A DNA stretch of 64,000 nucleotides, taken from positions 4,716,001-4,780,000 of the forward strand of contig NZ_OZ038525.1 in NCBI RefSeq assembly GCF_964036645.1, written 5' to 3'. A program made the translations under genes and the position numbers. The notes below the pieces were generated by a model. It was not told where the DNA came from and did no database searches. It worked only from the letters and a program-made list of their open reading frames with translations. Source of the stretch: Tenacibaculum sp. 190524A02b. GTDB lineage: Bacteria > Bacteroidota > Bacteroidia > Flavobacteriales > Flavobacteriaceae. This document shows, in pieces, positions 9,559 to 18,503 of the stretch (positions are counted from its first letter, which is position 1; each line of letters starts with the position of its first letter).

Positions 9559-12198
9559 ATGAAACACAAACTTTTAGTAGTATGCCTACTTTTTAACTAT
9601 GTGCTATTTGCACAAACTTTTACTAGAGATTATAGTAATGGAACAACTGTTTATCAAATAAAAATGAATTTTCAAAAACAATCCTGGGGAGATGTTTATC
9701 TAGATGTTGATGTAACAAACAAAGGAGCTAGTAATATAAATGTAAGGAATGCAAAGGTTACTTTTTTATCCGATGCCACACCGAGTCTAGTAAACTTTTT
9801 CCCAAATGGTAAAATATCTTATCCAACCATTAGTTTAACACAGACCCCAGAAGGAAGTCAACAAAAAAATAGCTTAACTATAGGACTAGCAGATGAATCT
9901 TGGGTAGATGATTTATTAGGAGTAGATGAGAGTTTTAAGTTTAGAGTAGATTTAAAAACTGTAAATGCTACTTACGAGAGTATTGCAGATTCTGTTCGAT
10001 TTTTTCTTGAAAATGAAGAACCTTCACAGTTTGTTAATGTAACCACTAACATAACGGGAAATGATGGAAACTCAGTAACTGTTAATTATAAAAACATAGT
10101 ATTAAATACAACAGTCACAGAAACTACTTCAACTTCCGCAACAAATTCATTACGTATTAATCAGGAACATCAAGTATGGTCTAATGATTTTGTGATTGGT
10201 ACTACAAAATATGCAAGTCAATATCCAGAAACTTCTCCACTAAGTTTTACTCCTACGGAAAATAATACAATTATCACGTTACCATATACTAAGTCTACAA
10301 TTGCAACTGCTAATGTTATTATTAATGTTCGTAATTTACCATCTGGAGCTAATGCTACATTAACATTAAAGAATAAAACTATTGATGGAGCTAATAAAAC
10401 ACAGTCAATTGCTAATGGAAATACTACAATAGATAATGTATTGGTAGGAAATTATACAATTGAAGGATCTACATATACATTAGGGGATAAGGCTTATATT
10501 CCAGAGTTTACAAGTAGTACTATTAATGTTACTACCTCGGGAACTAATACTATTACTATAGTTTATAAAGAAATTATAATAACAGACTTTAATGTAAAAG
10601 GGTTTCCTAAGTATTTATCACATGGAACTATAACTAGTGCATCTGAGTTAATTGATGATAACTTTAAAAATTCACCATTGAATGTTATATTCAAATATTC
10701 TGGATTAGACGGGGCAGGAGATAGAGGAGGAATTCCTGATATGACTCCAACAGTTAATACTATTGAACAAGCAAGAAGGTTAGAAGCAAGCCCAAGCCAA
10801 GGAGGAAGAAAAATATTGCCAGTAATGGTTCATTATACAGCTAATGCAAGTGGGGGAGGATCTTTAGAAGCTATAAAGGATTTGGAAGGAGAGAATTTGT
10901 ATTACCATTATAGAAATTTAGTTCAAGAAATAAAAGTAATGTTAAGTTATGAAGACGAAGCACATCCAAACCCAGGTGCTTTTGTGATTAGTCCAGATTT
11001 AATAGGAGCTATTCAGCAAGATGTAGTTTTTGGAAACGATCATGATATTAGAACCATGTTTATAGATGTAAATGATGAGGTACGAAGAGCATTTACAGAT
11101 GAGAATTTAAGTACAACAGCTATTCCTACTTTTACCAATGATTTAAAAGGATATTTTCAATCGGTAAATTTTGTAATTCATCATGTGGGAGAGTGCAAAA
11201 TACCTTTTGGGTACCAACAAAATGTTTGGGCAGCAGGTTCAGCACGTTGGGTATTTGAAGGAGCAGGAGAATTTAACAGCCCAGTAGATGAAGCTATTGA
11301 AGTAGCAACTTTTATGAATGAATTGGCTATGTATACTGGAGACTGGAAACCCGATTTTATTGCATTTGATAGGTATGAGCGTGATTGTTTTGGGCCAGCA
11401 GCTATTCAAAACTATGCATGGACAGCTAAGCATTGGGACAAGTATTTAGTCTTTTGTAAAGAAATAGCAGAGCGTATTGGAAATGTACCCATTATGTTAT
11501 GGCAAATTCCAGGAGGACACATGGCCACTAATGACGAAGTGATAGTTAATTATAAATTAGATCAGAACTCATCAGCCTCAGCACCTTTCTTTTTAGGGGA
11601 TGATAGAATTGGGACTAATATTAATGCTATTAAAGCAGAAGTAAGAAACATCCCTCTAACATTGGCGCATTATCAAGCTAACTCTGTAGGAGAACTTTTA
11701 GCTAATGATGATGGTTATGATTGGTCAAAGTCTAACCTACAACGTTTAGCCGATATGAATGTGTTTTCAATTCTTTGGGGGGGAGGCTCAACAACAGGTG
11801 TTGCTTCTATTGTAAATAATGGAGATGATGATGGATGGTTAGCTAATAAAATAAAAACATATTATGAAAATGATGTTATTCGTAAAAGAGTTGTGATTCC
11901 ACCATATCAAGAAGCTCCATTTTGTCAAAACGGAGGAGTAATTGGAGAAACAAAGGCTCCTTTAGAAGTGAAGTTATTTCCTAATCCTACAAAAGATTAT
12001 ATTCAAGTTATTTCTGATAATAAAGGCGAACTTGAAATCACTATAATGGATATGTTAGGAAACATTTTAAAAGAAGTAAAAAAAGAACATGCAAAAAATG
12101 TAAATATTGAAAACTTACCTTCAGGGATGTATCTTATTAAGGTAAAAGATAAGAATAACAAACAAAAAAGTACTTCAAAAATATTTTATAAAGAATAA
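9559..12198 (+). CDS. Secreted multidomain protein with Ig/CBM-like domains, putative glycoside-hydrolase core and T9SS tail
   Basis: This 879-residue protein has a signal peptide cut near FAQTF. The first approx. 120 residues look like a carbohydrate-binding beta sandwich (WGDVYLDVDVTNKGASN). Two further Thr/Asn-rich Ig-like domains cover about 150-345. Residues approx. 350-790 form a globular core with aromatic and acidic motifs (FDRYERDCFG, MLWQIPGGHM, ILWGGGSTTG) that resemble a TIM-barrel hydrolase, but I cannot name the family. The last approx. 75 residues are a type A T9SS sorting domain (KLFPNPTKDY, then LPSGMYLIKVK). It should be secreted across the outer membrane by T9SS. Context suggests polysaccharide degradation. 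Confidence 0.8.
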   Translation: MKHKLLVVCLLFNYVLFAQTFTRDYSNGTTVYQIKMNFQKQSWGDVYLDVDVTNKGASNINVRNAKVTFLSDATPSLVNFFPNGKISYPTISLTQTPEGSQQKNSLTIGLADESWVDDLLGVDESFKFRVDLKTVNATYESIADSVRFFLENEEPSQFVNVTTNITGNDGNSVTVNYKNIVLNTTVTETTSTSATNSLRINQEHQVWSNDFVIGTTKYASQYPETSPLSFTPTENNTIITLPYTKSTIATANVIINVRNLPSGANATLTLKNKTIDGANKTQSIANGNTTIDNVLVGNYTIEGSTYTLGDKAYIPEFTSSTINVTTSGTNTITIVYKEIIITDFNVKGFPKYLSHGTITSASELIDDNFKNSPLNVIFKYSGLDGAGDRGGIPDMTPTVNTIEQARRLEASPSQGGRKILPVMVHYTANASGGGSLEAIKDLEGENLYYHYRNLVQEIKVMLSYEDEAHPNPGAFVISPDLIGAIQQDVVFGNDHDIRTMFIDVNDEVRRAFTDENLSTTAIPTFTNDLKGYFQSVNFVIHHVGECKIPFGYQQNVWAAGSARWVFEGAGEFNSPVDEAIEVATFMNELAMYTGDWKPDFIAFDRYERDCFGPAAIQNYAWTAKHWDKYLVFCKEIAERIGNVPIMLWQIPGGHMATNDEVIVNYKLDQNSSASAPFFLGDDRIGTNINAIKAEVRNIPLTLAHYQANSVGELLANDDGYDWSKSNLQRLADMNVFSILWGGGSTTGVASIVNNGDDDGWLANKIKTYYENDVIRKRVVIPPYQEAPFCQNGGVIGETKAPLEVKLFPNPTKDYIQVISDNKGELEITIMDMLGNILKEVKKEHAKNVNIENLPSGMYLIKVKDKNNKQKSTSKIFYKE

Positions 12199-12456
12199 CA
12201 TAGTGCTAAAATAGGTAAATTGTTTTGAGCAACAGGTAGCTATACTTGTTGCTCTTTTTTTACAATGAATATTTAAGAGTGTCTTTTTTGGTGAAAATAT
12301 TTGGTTGTATTTCAGTGTTTTGTGTTTTAAGGGTCAGGTTTTAGGTAGGGGAAATATAGAGATGTTTGTTTAAATACACGGAATATCATAATAACTAAAA
12401 GTTTTTGCAAGATGTTGAAGAGAATTTAAGTTTAATAGATAATTATATCATACTCC

Positions 12457-12564
12457 ATGAGTAATATAGATAAACTCAATTATAAATTTATGGCAAAACT
12501 TATTAATAAGTTGACGCCAGCAGTAAATAAGATGGCTAATAGTACTACTAAATCAATTAGGTAA
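12457..12564 (+). CDS. Possible 35-residue small protein
   Basis: The frame begins MSNIDKLNYKFMAKLINKL and ends KSIR; an internal ATG at 12490 would give 24 residues. It is basic and amphipathic. A plus-strand terminator follows about 90 bp later, which fits a short transcript. No homologue can be recognised, and a chance frame is possible in AT-rich DNA. Confidence 0.3.
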   Translation: MSNIDKLNYKFMAKLINKLTPAVNKMANSTTKSIR

Positions 12565-12653
12565 AAATAGTAGTTAAGTAGTAAATTGAGGTAGTACTAA
12601 GGTCACTTATTTACCGTGTTTGTTTTCCCTTTTTTATATTTCCCCTTATTTTG

Positions 12654-12690
12654 AAAGCCCTTGACAATAAAAAGTTGAGGGCTTTTTATT
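12654..12690 (+). terminator. Intrinsic terminator
   Basis: aaagccc (12654-12660) pairs with gggcttt (12679-12685), with an interior tgac/gttg extension and T-rich 3' flank. It may end a short transcript from the 12.46 kb small ORF or read-through from the secreted hydrolase gene. Confidence 0.65.
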
Positions 12691-12761
12691 TTGAAGTAAT
12701 TTAAACTTTTTTGAGTGTAGAAAATTAGTTATAACTATTGATGATTAAAAAATAGCATTAA

Positions 12762-12796
12762 AAAAAACACTTGTCATTTAAGAACAAGTGTTTTTT
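12762..12796. terminator. Strong bidirectional terminator, probably the displaced terminator of the M28 peptidase gene
   Basis: A perfect 13-bp arm pair, 12762-12774 with 12784-12796, has A and T runs at the ends. Removing the IS element (12808-14179) and one target copy would put this hairpin about 25 bp downstream of the M28 peptidase stop at 14194. Confidence 0.8.
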
Positions 12797-12847
12797 GTGA
12801 TTGAGTATGTCCCGTCCTAAAATAGCGTTACAACTAAAAGTTATTTT

Positions 12848-13255
12848 ATGGATTCTAGGAAATCAGATTATGTAAAGCGAACCCAAAAGGATTATAGTTT
12901 GTCCTTTAAACTACAAGTTGTTCAAGAGATTGAGCAAGGATTATTAACCAGAACTCAAGCGATTGATAAATATGGTATTCAAGCAAGATCTACGATTCGT
13001 ACTTGGTTAAAAAAATATGGTAAATTTGATTACGATTTTAGTATAAATCAAACCATGTCAAAAACACCTGAACAGCGTATTTTAGAATTAGAGCAACAAG
13101 TCAAGCTTTTAGAAAAGCAAAAAGCACGTGCTGAATATTTAGCAGAGCTTGCTGATAAAAAAGTCATCATTTTTGATATGATGATTGATATTGCTGAAGA
13201 AGAATTTAATATTCCAATCAGAAAAAGCACGTACCCGAGTTATCAAAAAATATAG
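12848..13255 (+). CDS. IS3-family transposase OrfA (helix-turn-helix subunit)
   Basis: This 135-residue protein has an N-terminal HTH of the IS3 OrfA type (SFKLQVVQEIEQG, then TRTQAIDKYGIQARSTIRTWLKKYG) followed by a leucine-zipper coiled coil (RILELEQQVKLLEKQKARAEYL) that mediates OrfA/OrfAB dimerisation. The C-terminus AEEEFNIPIRK is typical of flavobacterial members. It overlaps OrfB in another frame. Confidence 0.93.
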   Translation: MDSRKSDYVKRTQKDYSLSFKLQVVQEIEQGLLTRTQAIDKYGIQARSTIRTWLKKYGKFDYDFSINQTMSKTPEQRILELEQQVKLLEKQKARAEYLAELADKKVIIFDMMIDIAEEEFNIPIRKSTYPSYQKI

Positions 13256-14126
13256 TCAAGAAGCCAAAGAAAGCATAACAGCTACCTGTGATTTACTCGG
13301 GGTGAATAGGCAGGTATATTATAGAGCTATTCATTCATATAAAGAGAAACAAAAGCTTAGTAAAAAGGTTATTGATTTAGTAAATACTATCCGTATATCA
13401 ATGCCGAGAATAGGTACAAGGAAATTATTTTATCTTTTAAAATCTGAATTAAAAGCAATTGGTGTTGGTCGTGATAAGTTGTTTAAAATATTAAAAGCTA
13501 ATAATTTATTAATTCTACCAAGAAAAAAATATCATATAACTACAAATTCTCATCATAGATTTAGAAAACATGTAAATCAACTTAAAAATATAGAATTTGT
13601 AAGACCTGAACAAGTATGGGTGAGTGATATTACTTACATTGGAAAGAGAGAAAACCCATGTTATTTAGCGCTAATTACTGATGCTTACTCTAAAAAAATA
13701 ATGGGGTATGATGTCTCTAATAGTTTAAATGTAGCAGGTTCTTTAAGAGCCCTAGATATGGCAATCTCTAATAGAAATTATAATAAAGAACCTATTATTC
13801 ATCATTCAGATAGAGGGTTACAATATTGCTCTAATGAATATCAAAAAATGTTAAGTATCAATAATATCAAACCTAGCATGACTGAAAAATATGATCCTTA
13901 TGAAAATGCTATAGCTGAAAGAATCAATGGGATTCTTAAACAAGAATTTGCAATTGATAAATACGACGTTTCTATACAAATTAAAAAGAAGTTAATTAAA
14001 AATGCAATCAATATTTACAATCAAATAAGACCTCATTTATCAAATTCAATGTTAACTCCTAATCAAATGCACCAACAAAAAAAAGTCAAAAGAAAAAGCT
14101 ACAAAAAACTAAAGGTAGCAATTTAA
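13185..14126 (+). CDS. IS3-family transposase OrfB (DDE integrase domain)
   Basis: The frame contains HTH_21 (YYRAI onward, RIGTRKLFYLLKSEL) and the rve integrase core with the DDE residues in VWVSDITYI, HHSDRGLQYCS and NAIAERINGILKQEF. The listed TTG start at 13185 is only the upstream limit; the homologous part begins near KARTRVIKKY at about 13240. The orfB frame is +1 (equivalently -2) relative to orfA, not the usual -1, so the fusion mechanism or reinitiation site is not obvious. No internal stop breaks the core. Confidence 0.92.
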   Translation: MILLKKNLIFQSEKARTRVIKKYSQEAKESITATCDLLGVNRQVYYRAIHSYKEKQKLSKKVIDLVNTIRISMPRIGTRKLFYLLKSELKAIGVGRDKLFKILKANNLLILPRKKYHITTNSHHRFRKHVNQLKNIEFVRPEQVWVSDITYIGKRENPCYLALITDAYSKKIMGYDVSNSLNVAGSLRALDMAISNRNYNKEPIIHHSDRGLQYCSNEYQKMLSINNIKPSMTEKYDPYENAIAERINGILKQEFAIDKYDVSIQIKKKLIKNAINIYNQIRPHLSNSMLTPNQMHQQKKVKRKSYKKLKVAI

Positions 14127-14193
14127 AAATTACTACCTTTAATATATTAATTATTGTAACGAGTATTCAGGACGTCACAGTATATAGTATCTC

Positions 14194-15219
14194 TTAATCT
14201 AGTTTAATACGATTAGCTCTGTTAGCAACTTCCCATGCAGTATGGAATACTAAACGAGTTCTTAGCTCTAATAATTCGTAATTAATCTTGTCAGGAGTAT
14301 CAGATGGTTGATGATAATCAGCATGTGTTCCATTAAAGTAAAAAATAATAGGAATATTGTGCTTCGCAAAATTATAATGATCAGAACGGTAGTAAAAACG
14401 ATTCGGATCATTGTCATCATTATATTTATAATCTAAGTTAATATTAGTGTATTTAGTATTAATAGTTTCAGATAAGTTGTGTAACTCTGTACTTAGTTTG
14501 TCTGAACCAATTAAATAAATATAATTAGGATTTCCTTTATGACGTTCGTCAATTCTACCAATCATATCAATGTTTAAATCTGTAACCGTATTTGCTAATG
14601 GGAAAATTGGATTCTCAGTATAGTACTTAGATCCTAACAGTCCTTTTTCCTCTCCTGTTACGTGTAAAAACAAGATAGAACGTTTAGGTCCTTTGCCTGC
14701 ATCTGAAGCTTTTTTAAAGGCTTCAGCAATTTCTAAAATAGCTACAGTACCAGAACCATCATCATCAGCTCCATTATATATTTTTCCGTTTTTAACACCT
14801 TCATGATCAAGATGTGCAGAAATAACAACAATTTCATCAGGCTTTTCAGTACCCTTAATAAAGGCAACTACATTTTCAGAATCTTTGATAGTCATGCCTC
14901 TTCTATTATTACTCAAATAAGCAGAAGGGATTTCTTGAAAATAATCGCTACCACCTAACGGAGAAGTAATCCCCTGAGAAATATAAAAGTCTTTCAAATA
15001 ATTGACAGCCTTTTTTTGTCCAGGTTCTCCTGTATCTCTACCTTCAAACTCATCAGAAGCATACACAAATAAGTGTTTACCTAAATCTTTAGCAGTAATA
15101 GTTTCAGCATATTTAGCTGAATAATCAACATTTATTGGGTTTTCAGTACTGGCAGTGTCTTTACTAGTGCTACAAGCTACTAATGCGGCAGTACCAGCCA
15201 TAAAAAGTAATTTTCTCAT
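14194..15219 (-). CDS. M28-family zinc aminopeptidase-like lipoprotein
   Basis: This 341-residue protein has lipobox ALVAC. The co-catalytic zinc site of M28 peptidases is complete: SAHLDHEG (His ligand and Asp), YNGADDDGSG (bridging Asp), TGEEKGLLGS (catalytic Glu-Glu), NIDMIGR (Asp) and THADYHQPSD (His). It should cleave N-terminal residues from peptides in the periplasm or at the outer membrane. An IS3 element sits 14 bp beyond the stop and likely moved its terminator away. Confidence 0.93.
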   Translation of the reverse strand: MRKLLFMAGTAALVACSTSKDTASTENPINVDYSAKYAETITAKDLGKHLFVYASDEFEGRDTGEPGQKKAVNYLKDFYISQGITSPLGGSDYFQEIPSAYLSNNRRGMTIKDSENVVAFIKGTEKPDEIVVISAHLDHEGVKNGKIYNGADDDGSGTVAILEIAEAFKKASDAGKGPKRSILFLHVTGEEKGLLGSKYYTENPIFPLANTVTDLNIDMIGRIDERHKGNPNYIYLIGSDKLSTELHNLSETINTKYTNINLDYKYNDDNDPNRFYYRSDHYNFAKHNIPIIFYFNGTHADYHQPSDTPDKINYELLELRTRLVFHTAWEVANRANRIKLD

Positions 15220-15286
15220 TAATAATTAATTAAATTTTTGTTTGAATTAGTTGAGTTTAGTGTTAGGTGAATACCAACTTTCAAAT

Positions 15287-16144
15287 TTACAGGTTCTTTA
15301 TAACGAATTGTTTTAATGTTTTGTTAAAACTTATTAACTCTTTGGGGAAGAGATTGTCAAAAGCATTTACATTAATTAATTCGTCAGCAGTTCCGTTAAA
15401 AATCTTTTGCTCTGAGAGTAAAATAAACTCATCGGCTAGTTGTAAAGCTAAGTTTATTTCATGAGTAGAAATAATAATAGTTTTTTGTGTAGTTTTTACC
15501 AGTTTTTTTAAAAGGGAAAATACTTTGAATGTATGATGAATGTCTAAATGAGCAGTGGGCTCGTCTAAAATAATAATCTCAGTATCCTGAGCTAAGGCTC
15601 TAGCAATTAAAACACGCTGTAATTGACCGTCACTTAATTCATAGAATTTTTTGTCTTTCAAATGGTCTATTTCAGTTTGGTCAATTGCCCAAAGTATTTT
15701 TTTTAAATGATTAGGAGTAAGTTTGTCAATCCAGTTAGTATAAGGTTGTCTTCCCAAAGCTACTAGTTCAAAAACAGTTAATTGGCTTAAAGGAAGGCGT
15801 TCTGTTAAAACTAAGCTTAAATAAGTGGCTAGCTCTTGATAACTATAGGAATTAATATTTTTTTGATTGATAAAAACTTCGCCATTTAAAGGTTTTTGAA
15901 CCTTTGATAACGTTCGTAGTAAAGTTGATTTACCAATACCATTTTTGCCCAATAAAGCAACAAAACTTCCTTTTTTAACCGCTAAATTAATGTTTGAAGC
16001 AATGACATGCTGTTGCTTCTTGATTTGATAGCCAATGCTAAGATTATTGGTATGTAAAATGCTATGTTTTTCTTTTAGTATAATAATGGGAAATTTATAA
16101 AGTAAAATTACACATAAATTTTTCGTTTCCTTATCAATAGCCAA
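15287..16144 (-). CDS. ABC transporter ATP-binding protein, FecE/BtuD type (iron-siderophore/cobalamin family)
   Basis: Walker A is LLGKNGIGKST, the signature motif LSDGQLQRVLIARAL and Walker B IIILDEPTAHLD, followed by the switch His region (ISTHEIN). The FecCD permease gene lies directly upstream, overlapping by 37 bp if the first possible start (TTG at 16144) is used. The first conserved residues are HTNNLSIGY, so the real start may lie further in at a non-ATG codon. With the permease it energises uptake of ferric siderophore, heme or cobalamin; no binding protein gene is adjacent. Confidence 0.92.
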   Translation of the reverse strand: MAIDKETKNLCVILLYKFPIIILKEKHSILHTNNLSIGYQIKKQQHVIASNINLAVKKGSFVALLGKNGIGKSTLLRTLSKVQKPLNGEVFINQKNINSYSYQELATYLSLVLTERLPLSQLTVFELVALGRQPYTNWIDKLTPNHLKKILWAIDQTEIDHLKDKKFYELSDGQLQRVLIARALAQDTEIIILDEPTAHLDIHHTFKVFSLLKKLVKTTQKTIIISTHEINLALQLADEFILLSEQKIFNGTADELINVNAFDNLFPKELISFNKTLKQFVIKNL

Positions 16145-17139
16145 ATAACTATTGGTGCTCCAAAAAGTGAAGTAATAGCATTAATGGGTAAGGTAAAAGC
16201 ACTAGAAGGTAATTGGGCAATGCTATCACAAATTAACAAAACAATAGCTCCTATAATAGCCGTTGCAGGCAATAGTATTTTATGATTAGAGCTAGAAAAT
16301 AACATTTTGGCTAAGTGTGGGACTGCTAAACCAATAAAAGCTATTGGACCAGAAAAGGCAGTAATAACTCCTGTAAGTAAACTAGTAATTAATAAAATAA
16401 TATTTCTACTTTTTTTTACAGAAATCCCTAAACTTTTAGCATAATTCTCGCCTAATAAAAAACTATTGAGCGGTTTAATAATAGTAAAGGTACCTAGTAA
16501 GCCTATGCAATATAAAATGAAGAAAATAAGTAGCTCATTCCAGGTAAGATTTCCTAGACTACCAAAACGCCAAAACTGGTATTGCTGAATTTGTTCGGCT
16601 GGACTAAAATAGGTTAGTACACTTATAACTGCAGAGGTTAAAGAGCCAAACATTAGCCCTATAATTAATATAGACATTGTATTTCGAATTTTATTAGCAG
16701 CTATCATTACAGCTAATAAAACTAAAAAAGAACCTAAACTAGAGGCTATTGCCAATGACCAACTAGAAAAAATAGAAAGTGAAATGCCTCCACCAATAAT
16801 GCTTGAGCCTAATATGAAAATTGCAACTCCTAGGCTTGCTCCAGAGGAAATACCAAGTACAAATGGACCCGCTAATGGATTTCTAAACAATGTTTGCATA
16901 AGTAAACCACTAATAGATAAACCAGAACCAACTAAAATAGCGGTTATGGCTTTTGGAAGTCTATAATTTAAAATAATGGTATTCCAACTTTCTTTAGAAG
17001 CTTCATTTCCTATAATTATGCTTATTATTTCTGATAAAGGAATGTGTACAGAGCCTAAACCAATATTTGCTATAAAAAAAGAAATCAGTAAAACTGATAG
17101 TACAACAAAATGTTTGGTATATGTCTTACTAATAGACAA
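16108..17139 (-). CDS. FecCD/BtuC-family ABC transporter permease
   Basis: This 343-residue protein has about ten membrane segments and the family motifs LPKAITAILVGSGLSISGLLMQTLFRNPLAGPFVLGISSGA split over positions 60-100, plus GPIAFIGLAVPHLAK in the cytoplasmic coupling region and a final ITSLFGAPIVIWLL helix. It is the inner-membrane channel partner of the downstream ATPase. rdgB ends its frame 1 bp from the start, so rlmH-rdgB-permease-ATPase may be one minus-strand run. Confidence 0.93.
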   Translation of the reverse strand: MSISKTYTKHFVVLSVLLISFFIANIGLGSVHIPLSEIISIIIGNEASKESWNTIILNYRLPKAITAILVGSGLSISGLLMQTLFRNPLAGPFVLGISSGASLGVAIFILGSSIIGGGISLSIFSSWSLAIASSLGSFLVLLAVMIAANKIRNTMSILIIGLMFGSLTSAVISVLTYFSPAEQIQQYQFWRFGSLGNLTWNELLIFFILYCIGLLGTFTIIKPLNSFLLGENYAKSLGISVKKSRNIILLITSLLTGVITAFSGPIAFIGLAVPHLAKMLFSSSNHKILLPATAIIGAIVLLICDSIAQLPSSAFTLPINAITSLFGAPIVIWLLIRKRKIYV

Positions 17140-17140
17140 A

Positions 17141-17719
17141 TTAATGTTGTTTTTTTAAGAATTGAACTAACTTTTTAATGGCTAAACCTCTATGACTAAT
17201 ACTGTTTTTTTCTTCAGAAGACATTTGAGCAAAAGATTTAGTATATCCTTCAGGTTTAAAAACAGGGTCGTATCCAAAACCTTTTTCTCCTTGTTTATTT
17301 TCTAAAATAGTCCCAATGCAAATACCATCAAATAAAAATTGCTCACCATTCAAGTTTAGACAAATAGAGGTTCTAAATTGAGCTTTTCTATTTTGAGATT
17401 TGCCAAGCTCGGTAAGTAGTTTAGTCATATTATTTTCTGCATTAGCAGGCTCTCCAGCATATCTAGCTGAATATACTCCAGGATCACCATTTAAAGCAGC
17501 AACTTCTAAGCCAGTATCATCAGCAAAGCAATTGTAACCATAATTTTTAGTAATATGGTTGGCTTTAATTTTAGCATTTCCTTCTAAAGTAGTTGCCGTT
17601 TCCTCAATATCTTCATTACAATTAATGTCTTTTAAAGAAAGAAGTTCAATGCTTTCAGGTAACATTTTTTGAACTTCGGCAAGTTTATTTAAATTATTGG
17701 TTGCAAATACCAGTTTCAT
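17141..17719 (-). CDS. rdgB: RdgB/HAM1-type XTP/dITP diphosphatase
   Basis: This 192-residue enzyme carries the HAM1 signatures: [12 protein letters not shown] at the N-terminus, the FADDTGLEV block with the catalytic Asp pair, [10 protein letters not shown], the GFGYDPVF block and the [10 protein letters not shown] ending that forms the base-specificity pocket. It hydrolyses dITP and XTP to monophosphates and keeps deaminated purines out of DNA. Length is normal. Confidence 0.95.
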   Translation of the reverse strand: MKLVFATNNLNKLAEVQKMLPESIELLSLKDINCNEDIEETATTLEGNAKIKANHITKNYGYNCFADDTGLEVAALNGDPGVYSARYAGEPANAENNMTKLLTELGKSQNRKAQFRTSICLNLNGEQFLFDGICIGTILENKQGEKGFGYDPVFKPEGYTKSFAQMSSEEKNSISHRGLAIKKLVQFLKKQH

Positions 17720-17765
17720 TTATAAATACTATAGTTAGTAGTGCAAAGGTAAATTATTTCAAGCT

Positions 17766-18239
17766 TTATTCGTGATGATAAGGTTCATTTCGTAAAATAG
17801 TGAAGCCTCTATAAATTTGTTCAACAATAAATAAACGAATCATTTGGTGTGAAAAAGTCATTTTAGAAAGTGATAATTTCCCTGTAGCTTTTTTATAAAC
17901 AGCTTCTGAAAAACCATAAGGTCCACCAATAACCAATACCAATTGCTTAATTCCAGAATTCATTTTCTTTTGTAAATATTGCGAAAACTCCATAGAAGTA
18001 TACTGTTTTCCTTTATCATCTAAAAGTATTAATTGATCAGTAGGTTGTAATTTAGATAATAATAAATTACCTTCTTTTTCTTTTTGTTGAGCTTCGCTTA
18101 AGTTCTTAACGTTTTTAATATCAGGAATAATCTCTAATTCAAACTTAATATAATGTTTTAGTCTGCTTTGATATTCTTCAATTAATTGAGCAAGTTGTTT
18201 ATTGTCGGTTTTACCTATGGCAAGTAGTTTTATTTTCAT
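17766..18239 (-). CDS. rlmH: 23S rRNA (pseudouridine1915-N3)-methyltransferase RlmH
   Basis: This 157-residue SPOUT methyltransferase shows the family's LLDDKGKQYTSMEFS segment, the SAM-binding trefoil knot residues VIGGPYGFSE and the C-terminal LSKMTFSHQMIRLFIVEQIYRG plus NEPYHHE. It methylates pseudouridine 1915 in helix 69 of 23S rRNA. Complete and typical. Confidence 0.96.
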   Translation of the reverse strand: MKIKLLAIGKTDNKQLAQLIEEYQSRLKHYIKFELEIIPDIKNVKNLSEAQQKEKEGNLLLSKLQPTDQLILLDDKGKQYTSMEFSQYLQKKMNSGIKQLVLVIGGPYGFSEAVYKKATGKLSLSKMTFSHQMIRLFIVEQIYRGFTILRNEPYHHE

Positions 18240-18396
18240 GCAGTAAAATTAATGATAAAAGAAGAAGTAATAACTATTAAAATAGATGTTACTATACTAA
18301 GTATTTTGTTCTAGCTTTTTCCCATTTTATGACATAGTAATCTTGTCTTATTACATTTCTTTTATTCTTAAAGTGTTAAATATCAATATTTGTAGT

Positions 18397-18444
18397 GAAA
18401 TCAAAAACAAATATTCGATTTAGTAGCTACTAGTTTTTGATTTC
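18397..18444. promoter_or_regulatory. Inverted repeat with nested palindrome upstream of the PixA/AidA-like pair
   Basis: Arms gaaatcaaaaac (18397-18408) and gtttttgatttc (18433-18444) are perfect complements. The 12 bases 18421-18432 (tagtagctacta) form a second perfect palindrome abutting the right arm. It lies 60 bp upstream of the 18504 start, fitting an operator or a leader hairpin. Confidence 0.5.
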
Positions 18445-18503
18445 AAAGGCGGTAACGAAAAGCCTATTAAATAGAGTAGTGCTAATTTTAAATAATTAAT
18501 AAC

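Larger units (their letters stand above)
12199..12807. other. Intergenic region between secreted hydrolase and IS element
   Basis: It holds a possible small ORF (12457-12564), a plus-strand terminator (12654-12690) and a bidirectional terminator (12762-12796). Otherwise it is AT-rich with no recognisable gene. The cacttatttaccgtgttt stretch near 12604 is the likely leader of nothing visible. Confidence 0.4.
12808..14179 (+). mobile_element. IS3-family insertion sequence, apparently complete, 1372 bp
   Basis: The ends are imperfect inverted repeats: 12808-12833 against the complement of 14154-14179, 19 of 26 positions identical, sharing TGT, CGTCCT and CGTTACAA blocks. The flanks carry a 3-bp direct repeat GTA (12805-12807 and 14180-14182), consistent with IS3-type target duplication. 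Inside are orfA and orfB of an IS3 transposase with the DDE triad preserved. Confidence 0.93.
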
